A stretch of DNA of 13,515 bases. Source: CAKZYD01 sp039814715 (GTDB taxonomy: Bacteria > Pseudomonadota > Alphaproteobacteria > Sphingomonadales > CAKZYD01). Position numbers and translations under genes: made by a program. Below are positions 7,798-13,515 of this stretch, one piece after another. Each line of letters begins with the position of its first letter. Within the stretch, counting starts at the first letter, position 1. The stretch lies in the NCBI GenBank assembly GCA_039814715.1, contig JBCCAR010000049.1, positions 1 through 13,515 of the forward strand. Reading direction: 5' to 3'. The notes under the pieces are model-generated. The model worked only from the letters and a program-made list of their open reading frames with translations, had not been told where the DNA came from and searched no databases.

Positions 7798-8563
7798 AAA
7801 AATCCAGCGGCAAGCCGATGTGGTTTGTGTAAATGCGGTCGCGGTGCGCTTTTAGGGCTGGCGTGAACGCGTTCAGTATTTGCGCTGACTGACAATCATA
7901 AAGCCCGCGCAGCTGGTCCGGCATCGGGTTGTCTCTGTGCGGCAAGGGGCTGATGATCATGGAGAAAGTTGCCCAATAAAGATCAGCCGCCGTTAGACGC
8001 TCTCCGACTAAATAGCCGGACGGGTTATCTTTAAGGAGACAATCCAAGTTCCCCAGAATTTGACAGGCCCGGTCTGCGGCGCCGACGACTGCACCTTTGG
8101 TAAAGCCATAGTCGGCGCAAAGTTGCTGCTGCGCTGCTGGCAGGCCTGGATCAATGGGCGGGTCGCTATAGAGTTGCTGAAAGAGCAGCAACCGCACAGC
8201 CCAGCCGAACCCATTATGGCCGCAAATCTCGGAGGCGATGCCCAGCGCCATAAAGCGCTGCTGCGGATCTGCTGGCAACAGAGATACGCCGCTGCCGAGC
8301 CGTTCTGCCAACATGAGGATATCCAAATAGCCGGTGCGCGGCGCTTCATCGTTATAGATAGCGACAGGCGCATTGCGCACACCCGTCCACTGCGCCAATG
8401 CGGTGTTGTCCTCCCCCGCCAACTGCTCGGCGGCGACGAAATCCACATGACGCGCACGCAGCACCGCTTTAGCCGCCTCGCCCCAGGGCCCTGGCACACC
8501 GCGCGTGAGCACTAGGCGCAGGCCAGGCAAGGCTTTGGCCTCTTCAACCGATAGATATTGCAT
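7796..8563 (-). CDS. Glutathione S-transferase-like protein
   Basis: This 255-residue protein has a two-domain GST layout. The N-terminal half (about 14-90) looks like a thioredoxin fold. LRLVLTRG forms the first strand, and NAPVAIY (64-70) holds the expected cis-proline (P66). The C-terminal helical half contains YLVGERLTAADLYWATF (184-200), close to the conserved N-capping motif of GST C-terminal domains. The usual catalytic Ser, Tyr or Cys after strand 1 is not obvious; RGVPGPWGEA occupies the place. Glutathione chemistry is therefore unproven and the protein may bind ligands or have a divergent substrate. The start at 8563 has AAGGA about ten bases upstream and begins directly before the fold. 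An in-frame ATG at 8605 would add 14 residues and has a weaker site. Confidence 0.75.
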   Translation of the reverse strand: MQYLSVEEAKALPGLRLVLTRGVPGPWGEAAKAVLRARHVDFVAAEQLAGEDNTALAQWTGVRNAPVAIYNDEAPRTGYLDILMLAERLGSGVSLLPADPQQRFMALGIASEICGHNGFGWAVRLLLFQQLYSDPPIDPGLPAAQQQLCADYGFTKGAVVGAADRACQILGNLDCLLKDNPSGYLVGERLTAADLYWATFSMIISPLPHRDNPMPDQLRGLYDCQSAQILNAFTPALKAHRDRIYTNHIGLPLDF

Positions 8564-8771
8564 GATGAGGCTTTCCTTTGGCGCCAAGATACGAACCGCA
8601 CTCATCGCATATCACCGCTGTGACATCACCTGCCGCAATGATTGGCTGGACCCCGCCTGCCTCCTTTTGATCACAAAATGGCCTCCACATCCCCGCGATC
8701 CCGGCAAGGGCACGCCATACTCACCTGCAACAAGACACTCTCACGCAGAAGGACGAGAGAGGGGATTTACG

Positions 8772-11000
8772 ATGTCGGCGTCACATATTGTTTCCATTCA
8801 TATTGCAATGGGCCGGTGGCTCTTGCGGCTATCGCTGCTGGGTGTTGCAAGCTTTGCGCTAGGCGCTTTGATTGCGGCGGCGGCCTGGGCGAACACAGAC
8901 GGTCTCAAGCGGCTTGGGGAAGCTGAGAGCGGCGCTCTGATGCTCAAATCCACTACGCCGGGCCTCTATGTGGAAGCGCCGCGCGTTGCGACAGACGTTA
9001 AAATGACAGTGACCGGGCCGCTGGCGCGCACCAAGATCACCCAGCGCTTTACAAACGCCAGCGATGCTTGGGCCGAAGGCATTTATGTCTTCCCGCTGCC
9101 CGATGGCGCTGCAGTGGACACCCTAAAGATGCAAATTGGCGAGCGCTTGATTGAAGGCGAGATCGAAGAACGCCAAAAAGCCAAAGCGCTCTATGAAGCA
9201 GCAAAGCGCGAGGGCAAGAAGGCAAGCCTTCTCGAGCAGCAACGGGCGAACATGTTTACCAATGCTGTGGCCAATATCGGGCCTGGCGAGACCATTGTCA
9301 TCCAGATTGAATATCAAGAAGCTGTGCGTCTTGAGAATGGAGCATTTTCCCTGCGGGTGCCGCTTGTTGTAGCCCCGCGCTACAATCCCCTGCCCGTTCA
9401 ACGCCAATTGGTGGAGCTGGATGAAGCCACCGGTTGGGGCACGGTCGACCCAGTCCCCGACCGTGACGCCATAGCGCCGCCTGTGCTCCACCCTGATGCT
9501 GGGCCGATCAATCCTGTCACCCTCACTGTCGATCTTGATGCTGGCTTTCCGATATCCACCGTCACCTCCAGTTATCATGCCGTTACGTCAAAGGAGGTCT
9601 CTGATCGCAAGCGCATCATCCAGCTGGCCGAAGACAGCGTTCCGGCGGATAAAGATTTTGAGCTGGTGTGGCGCCCGCAAGATGGCGCAAGCCCAAGTGC
9701 GGCTCTCTTTAAAGAGATGGTCGATGACGAAACCTACTATCTGCTGATGATCACGCCGCAAGCAGACGAGACAAAGCCAAAGCAAATTGCCCGCGACATC
9801 ACCTTTGTGATCGACACCTCTGGCTCCATGCAAGGCACATCCATTCGCCAAGCGCGCGAAAGCTTAGCTATGGCGGTTGGGCGCCTCGCGCCGCAGGACC
9901 GGTTTAACATCATTCAATTCAACTCAAGCATGAGCCAGATGTTTGCAGCTCCGATGCCCGCAAGCCAAATCAATCTCGATATTGCGACCGGCTACATCAA
10001 AGGTTTGGTGGCCAATGGCGGCACAGAAATGCTGCCAGCGCTGTCTGCAGCGCTGCACCATCAAAGTGGCTCTGACCGCTTAACCCAAGTCGTGTTTTTA
10101 ACCGATGGCGCGATCGGCAATGAGCAGCAACTGTTTGAAACGATTACCCAGCAGCGCGGAGAAGCGCGGCTGTTCACAGTCGGCATTGGCTCTGCGCCCA
10201 ATTCGTTCTTTATGTCGCGCGCGGCTGAACTTGGACGCGGCAGTTTCACACATATTGGCGATCTCACGCAGGTGCGTGAGCGCATGGGCGCGCTGCTTAC
10301 CAAGCTAGAAACGCCGGCCATGACGAACATTGCAACCGATTGGCCAGACGGCACGGCTGCAGAAGCATGGCCAGCGCCGGTCCCTGATTTATATTTCGGC
10401 GAAACCACTGTGATTGCCGCGAAAGCGGACGCACAAACAGGTGAGGTTGCGCTGTCGGGCCAAGATGGACAGCGCGATTGGCGCGCTGACTTGTCCCTCG
10501 ATCAAGCGGCGTCGCGGCCAGGTATCGGCAAACTTTGGGCACGCAAAAAGATCGCCTCCCTTGAGCTGCTGCGGGCCTATCCAAATGCGAAACCAGGCGC
10601 GATTGACGCAGGCATCTTAGATGTGGCCCTGACCCACGGTTTGGTCAGCCGCCTTACAAGCCTCGTGGCAATCGACAAGACGCCGTCACGGCCGGAGGAA
10701 AATACCCTGGTGTCAAGCGAGATGCCAACGAATTTACCCAGTGGTTGGGACTTTGAGGCTGTCTTCGGCGATGTCGATGCCGGTTTCGCACGGCCTGCAG
10801 CAGCGCCTGCAAAGACCGCGCCCATGATGCGCAAGGTTATGAACTTAAAGTCCACACGGCTCGCCTCAGCAAGCGCGCAGCCCGGACCTGGGATCGCGCT
10901 TCAAGCCACAGCGACACTGTGGGAGGTGCGCGTCTCCGCCGGACTAATCTTGGTGCTACTCGGCGTTATGGGCATCATGATGCTGCGCAGGGCTGACTAA
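8772..11000 (+). CDS. VIT and VWA domain protein, marine proteobacterial sortase target type
   Basis: This 742-residue protein is the predicted partner of the sortase encoded directly behind it. A hydrophobic signal segment (about 15-40) ends in AAAWA-NTDG, a good cleavage site. A VIT domain follows (about 50-200), with WAEGIYVFPLPDGAAVD (100-116), EIEERQKAKALYEAAK (130-145), ASLLEQQRANMFTNAVANI (151-169) and IGPGETI. The VWA domain (about 343-510) has the complete MIDAS metal site: DTSGS (348-352), T418 in NGGTEM, and D445 in LTDGA. After a Pro/Ala-rich linker (about 675-710) come LQATA (710-714), a membrane segment (722-738) and RR. This is the layout of a sortase substrate, but the usual LPXTG is missing. 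The ATG at 8772 has AGAGAGGGGA ahead of it. The frame is open to 8505, but those codons overlap the GST-like gene and lack domain character. Confidence 0.9.
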   Translation: MSASHIVSIHIAMGRWLLRLSLLGVASFALGALIAAAAWANTDGLKRLGEAESGALMLKSTTPGLYVEAPRVATDVKMTVTGPLARTKITQRFTNASDAWAEGIYVFPLPDGAAVDTLKMQIGERLIEGEIEERQKAKALYEAAKREGKKASLLEQQRANMFTNAVANIGPGETIVIQIEYQEAVRLENGAFSLRVPLVVAPRYNPLPVQRQLVELDEATGWGTVDPVPDRDAIAPPVLHPDAGPINPVTLTVDLDAGFPISTVTSSYHAVTSKEVSDRKRIIQLAEDSVPADKDFELVWRPQDGASPSAALFKEMVDDETYYLLMITPQADETKPKQIARDITFVIDTSGSMQGTSIRQARESLAMAVGRLAPQDRFNIIQFNSSMSQMFAAPMPASQINLDIATGYIKGLVANGGTEMLPALSAALHHQSGSDRLTQVVFLTDGAIGNEQQLFETITQQRGEARLFTVGIGSAPNSFFMSRAAELGRGSFTHIGDLTQVRERMGALLTKLETPAMTNIATDWPDGTAAEAWPAPVPDLYFGETTVIAAKADAQTGEVALSGQDGQRDWRADLSLDQAASRPGIGKLWARKKIASLELLRAYPNAKPGAIDAGILDVALTHGLVSRLTSLVAIDKTPSRPEENTLVSSEMPTNLPSGWDFEAVFGDVDAGFARPAAAPAKTAPMMRKVMNLKSTRLASASAQPGPGIALQATATLWEVRVSAGLILVLLGVMGIMMLRRAD

Positions 11001-11001
11001 A

Positions 11002-11577
11002 GTGCCTCGCTTGCGCACCCCATTGCTAGCAACGGCATTCGTCGCTGCTAGCATCCTAGGAGGGGCACTGCTGTCGGAAGGCCTTTGGATCAAAGGCAAG
11101 GCCGAAGTGGCACAATTCCTGCTCGAGCGCGCCTGGGCGAAGACGCGGATAGGAGACAGTGGGGTAAAGCCATGGCCCTGGGCTGATATGGTCCCCGCCT
11201 ATGAGCTCCGCGTTCCCCGGCTAGGCGCGTCAGCTATCGTGCTCAACACGGCCAGCGGCGAAGCTCTGGCGTTTGCGCCTGGCTGGATGCCAAGCACGGC
11301 CAGGCCAGGAGAGCCAGGCCTAGCTCTCATCGCCGCTCACCGCGATACGCATTTTGCCTTTCTTAAAGACGTCTCAGAGGGCGACAAGATCGTTGTCAGA
11401 AACGCACAGGGGGCAGAAGCGCGCTTTGAGGTGGCCGCCGCGCGCATTGTCTCTGCTGCACGCTCTGGATTAAACCGGGATATGCAAGGCACATGGCTGG
11501 CCTTGAGCACATGCTGGCCTTTCGGCGCGGTGACGCAAAGTGATCAGCGCTATGTCGTGCTCGCCCGCGCGCTTTAA
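11002..11577 (+). CDS. Class GN sortase (marine proteobacterial type)
   Basis: This 191-residue cysteine transpeptidase should cleave the C-terminal signal of the adjacent VIT/VWA protein and join it to an unknown acceptor at the periplasmic side of the membrane. An N-terminal hydrophobic segment (about 8-28) anchors it. The catalytic triad is visible: H113 in LIAAHRDTHFAFL, C171 in LSTCWPFGA and R183 in SDQRYVVLARAL. Length and the TCWPF motif fit the class GN family of Gram-negative bacteria. The start is GTG at 11002, one base after the TAA of the target gene, with AGGG inside the end of that gene. The two genes are thus almost certainly one transcript with coupled translation. The stop overlaps the stop of the convergent monooxygenase gene. 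Confidence 0.92.
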   Translation: MPRLRTPLLATAFVAASILGGALLSEGLWIKGKAEVAQFLLERAWAKTRIGDSGVKPWPWADMVPAYELRVPRLGASAIVLNTASGEALAFAPGWMPSTARPGEPGLALIAAHRDTHFAFLKDVSEGDKIVVRNAQGAEARFEVAAARIVSAARSGLNRDMQGTWLALSTCWPFGAVTQSDQRYVVLARAL

Positions 11578-12647
11578 AGGTTTGCCCCCCGGCGGCATTC
11601 CATGCGCGGCAGTGTTTTCTCAATGAAGGCGTCAAGATCATCGCCAAAATCGGGGAAAGCAAACATGCAGGCATCAACGCCCGCCTCCAGCGCGATCCGG
11701 TCAAGATAGGCGGCAACGCTCTCATGGGAGCCAACTAATGTCGGCAGCCCCATGAACATGCTCTTCTTTTTCAACGATTCTGACATGCCCTCTGACTTAT
11801 CTAGCTCTGCTTGTCCCACCAGATTAGCGATCGCGCCTTCATCTGCGCCTGCAACGATGTGATCAAAGCGCTTGTGAGCCGCCTCATCTGTGTCCGCTGC
11901 TATGACATTAAACAAGCTGATGGTGCCAACACTGCGGTTAAGCGGCTGGGCAATCTCTTGCAGCTTGGCCGTGACCCCTTTGATATAGGTCACCTCGGCA
12001 TCAGGGTCATTCGTATTGCCGCCAGCGATAATGAAATTGCGGTCGCCGCATTCAGCGGTAAATTGAATACCGCGTCCTGATTGGCCTGCACAGACAAGCT
12101 CAATCGGCGTCGTAGGCTTGGGCTTTATTTCAGCATCTTTAAACGTGAAATAATCGCCCTTGAGGTTACAAGACCCGGTGTCCCAAAGGGACTTAAGCAC
12201 CTTGGTATATTCCGTCGCATAGTCATAGCGCCGCTCAAAATGTTCATCGCCAGGCCAGAGACCCATTTGGTCAAATTCATCTTTATACCAGCCAGACACG
12301 ATGTTCAGGCCAAAGCGGCCTGGGCATGCGGCTTCAATGGTGGCCGCCATGCGCGCCGCCAGCGCGGGGTGCATTGACAACAAGGTAACGGAAGGGATTA
12401 GCTTTATCGTTTTGGTAATCGGCGCCAGCATGGCGGTGAGCGTGAAGCTATCAAGCGCGTAATCCCAATACTCCGTCTCGCCGCCAAAGCCGCGGAACTT
12501 GACCATCGATAACGCGAAATCAAATCCAGCCGCCTCACACCGCAGCGTGACATCGCGGTTGAGCTCCCAAGTGGGCCAAGTGGGCGGAACATTGCGTGAG
12601 ACGATGAACCCATTTTTCGCAATGGGTAGAAAAACACCAATTTCCAT
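11574..12647 (-). CDS. rutA: RutA-like pyrimidine monooxygenase (bacterial luciferase-like)
   Basis: This 357-residue protein is a flavin-dependent monooxygenase of the bacterial luciferase-like superfamily. It is closest to RutA, which opens the uracil ring with FMNH2 and oxygen. Shared features with E. coli RutA include IGVFLPIAKNGF (3-14), FALSMVKFRGFGG (44-56), RFGLNIVSGW (111-120), QMGLWPGDEHFERRYDYATEY (127-147), VCAGQS (185-190) and the C-terminal LVGSHESVAAYLD. The length matches. The start at 12647 has AGGAG about eight bases ahead; the frame is open further upstream but that part has no RutA similarity. A flavin reductase (RutF type) would be needed, and none of rutB-G is visible in this window. 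A related function on another heterocycle or sulfone is possible, so the symbol is a likely but not certain assignment. Confidence 0.82.
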   Translation of the reverse strand: MEIGVFLPIAKNGFIVSRNVPPTWPTWELNRDVTLRCEAAGFDFALSMVKFRGFGGETEYWDYALDSFTLTAMLAPITKTIKLIPSVTLLSMHPALAARMAATIEAACPGRFGLNIVSGWYKDEFDQMGLWPGDEHFERRYDYATEYTKVLKSLWDTGSCNLKGDYFTFKDAEIKPKPTTPIELVCAGQSGRGIQFTAECGDRNFIIAGGNTNDPDAEVTYIKGVTAKLQEIAQPLNRSVGTISLFNVIAADTDEAAHKRFDHIVAGADEGAIANLVGQAELDKSEGMSESLKKKSMFMGLPTLVGSHESVAAYLDRIALEAGVDACMFAFPDFGDDLDAFIEKTLPRMECRRGANL

Positions 12648-12672
12648 AGCGCATCTCCTGTGCCTATATCGC

Positions 12673-12702
12673 ACTATAGCCAGAGCGCATACGACCTCAC
12701 AA
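12673..12702 (-). promoter_or_regulatory. Predicted sigma-70-type promoter of the RutA-like gene
   Basis: On the minus strand TTGTGA (12697-12702) and TATAGT (12673-12678) are separated by 18 bases. TATAGT differs from the consensus -10 at one base, and TTGTGA matches four of six -35 bases. Transcription would start near 12666, giving a leader of about 20 bases that carries the AGGAG site. Beside the -35 box lies an imperfect 12-base dyad (12703-12714) that could bind a regulator. Confidence 0.45.
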
Positions 12703-12726
12703 GCATAGCTGTGCAAGCCTTAGCCT

Positions 12727-13422
12727 ATGAATGCCGCTACAAACACTCACACGGAATATGCCTTGTCAAAGCTGCCTTTCTTGCCAGATGACATCGCGCA
12801 GTGCCGCTTGTGCGCAGATCTACCGCGCGGGCCGCTCCCAATTGTTCAGCTTTCCCCCAAAGCCCGCATCCTGATTGCAAGCCAAGCCCCAGGCCGCATT
12901 GCACATGAAAGCGGGGTGCCATTTCAAGATCCATCTGGCCGCCGTTTGCGCCGCTGGTTGGGGCTAAATGAAGCAGCGTTTTATGATGCAGAGAAAATTG
13001 CAATCTTGCCCATGGGGTTTTGCTATCCTGGCAAAGCTGGCGGTGGGGACGCGCCGCCCAAACCGCTCTGCGCTAAAACCTGGCGCACGCAAGCGATCTC
13101 CTATTTAAAAAGTGCGTCCATATTGCTGATCATCGGCCGCCACGCGCTGGGATGGCATGCGCCGGCGAAGAAGGCTCAGCCCCTCACACGCCTGGCGAAA
13201 GAGCAGCCATTCGCGCGCAGCTGTGACACCATTGAAGGCCCTTTTACGAACCTGCAATCCACCTTCATTTTGCCGCACCCCTCGCCGCGCAATACCCAGT
13301 GGCTCAAAACCAATCCCTGGTTTGAAGGTGAGATTGTTCCAGCCCTGCAAAACAAGATTGCCGAGACGCTGGCGCTAGTCCTCTGCATCACTTTATCTGA
13401 TGTGTTGCGCTTTGTTTTGTGA
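12727..13422 (+). CDS. Uracil-DNA glycosylase family protein with altered C-terminus
   Basis: This 231-residue protein belongs to the uracil-DNA glycosylase superfamily and should remove damaged or deaminated bases from DNA. Motif A is SQAPGRIAHESGVPFQDPSG (52-71), with LRRWLG following. Motif B is LPHPSPRNTQWL (182-193), which inserts into the DNA minor groove. Four cysteines, C26-x2-C29 and C99-x15-C115, match the spacing of the [4Fe-4S] cluster ligands in family 4/5-type glycosylases. The usual catalytic Asp or Asn position is not certain. ATG at 12727 is the first start after an in-frame TAG at 12721, but no good ribosome binding site is seen. The last 15 or so residues (LVLCITLSDVLRFVL) are hydrophobic, unlike the family, and seem to be coded by an inserted IS end. 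The conserved motifs are intact, so activity may remain. Confidence 0.82.
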   Translation: MNAATNTHTEYALSKLPFLPDDIAQCRLCADLPRGPLPIVQLSPKARILIASQAPGRIAHESGVPFQDPSGRRLRRWLGLNEAAFYDAEKIAILPMGFCYPGKAGGGDAPPKPLCAKTWRTQAISYLKSASILLIIGRHALGWHAPAKKAQPLTRLAKEQPFARSCDTIEGPFTNLQSTFILPHPSPRNTQWLKTNPWFEGEIVPALQNKIAETLALVLCITLSDVLRFVL

Positions 13423-13515
13423 TCTGATTCTCTCTTTCTGACATTTTCAAGGAGGGGGTCAGGTTTTGGCGAACATCAAATATGTTGTTGAGTTGACGTT
13501 GTATGAGCGTGAGGC
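13378..13515 (+). mobile_element. Left end of an IS630-family insertion sequence (partial)
   Basis: From about 13378 composition changes to T-rich, and a transposase start follows at 13466. IS630 elements insert at TA and duplicate it; a TA lies at 13376-13377, exactly where the glycosylase loses its family-like sequence. The heptamer ATCTGAT occurs twice (13395-13401 and 13422-13428), perhaps as a transposase-binding repeat. The exact border is inferred, because the other end and its inverted repeat lie outside the window. Confidence 0.45.
13466..13515 (+). CDS. IS630-family transposase, N-terminal fragment
   Basis: A frame beginning with TTG at 13466 and running to the window end encodes (M)ANIKYVVELTLYERE. 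This matches the usual beginning of IS630-type transposases, where a KY-V-L strand is followed by an acidic helix of the N-terminal helix-turn-helix domain. A strong ribosome binding site, AAGGAGGGGG (13449-13458), stands at the right distance. The DDE catalytic domain lies outside the window, so it cannot be said whether the element is intact. Confidence 0.6.
   Translation, partial: MANIKYVVELTLYERE

Noticed and set aside
8505..8771. Upstream extension of the VIT/VWA protein by 89 residues
   Set aside because: The extra codons overlap the GST-like gene, have no signal peptide or domain character, and would bury the true signal peptide. The ATG at 8772 has a good ribosome binding site.
9123..9578. 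A 151-codon minus-strand frame inside the VIT domain
   Set aside because: It lies opposite strongly conserved VIT motifs and has no features of its own.

Overview
The window most likely comes from an alphaproteobacterium, probably marine or otherwise aquatic. It is moderately GC-rich. It carries a class GN (marine proteobacterial type) sortase directly behind its VIT/VWA partner protein, which is the strongest ecological hint. Other genes are typical of Gram-negative cells: a predicted outer-membrane beta-barrel, a lipoprotein, a RutA-like flavin monooxygenase and a ring-hydroxylating oxygenase. No rRNA, tRNA or CRISPR array was seen. The genus cannot be fixed from the sequence alone.

Layout, left to right. 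Bases 1-195 are the unidentified 3' end of a plus-strand frame, followed by a long hairpin (202-243) and about 350 bases with no convincing gene. A plus-strand series follows: a PAPS-dependent sulfotransferase (598-1401), an FMN-binding PPOX-type flavoprotein (1483-2112), an unrecognised protein with a signal peptide and an outer-membrane-type C-terminus (2359-3723), and a small four-cysteine lipoprotein (3790-4245). Next is a minus-strand block read from 8563 down to 4317: a GST-like protein, a SulP anion transporter with a C-terminal STAS domain, a stand-alone SpoIIAA/STAS-like protein, and a Rieske non-haem iron oxygenase alpha subunit. Gaps of about 70-105 bases separate these genes, so they may be partly co-transcribed.

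On the plus strand, 8772-11577 is a tight two-gene unit. It encodes a VIT plus VWA surface protein with a C-terminal membrane anchor, then a class GN sortase whose GTG start lies one base after the preceding stop. This is the most interesting system in the window. The family pair is already known from sequence, but its job is not well established, and here the expected LPXTG-type signal is replaced by LQATA. The sortase converges, stop codon on stop codon, with a minus-strand RutA-like monooxygenase (11574-12647) that has a readable promoter. Diverging from it is a uracil-DNA glycosylase-family gene with a probable Fe-S cysteine set (12727-13422). The last 15 or so codons of that gene seem to come from the left end of an IS630-type insertion sequence. 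The transposase of that element begins at 13466 and runs off the window.
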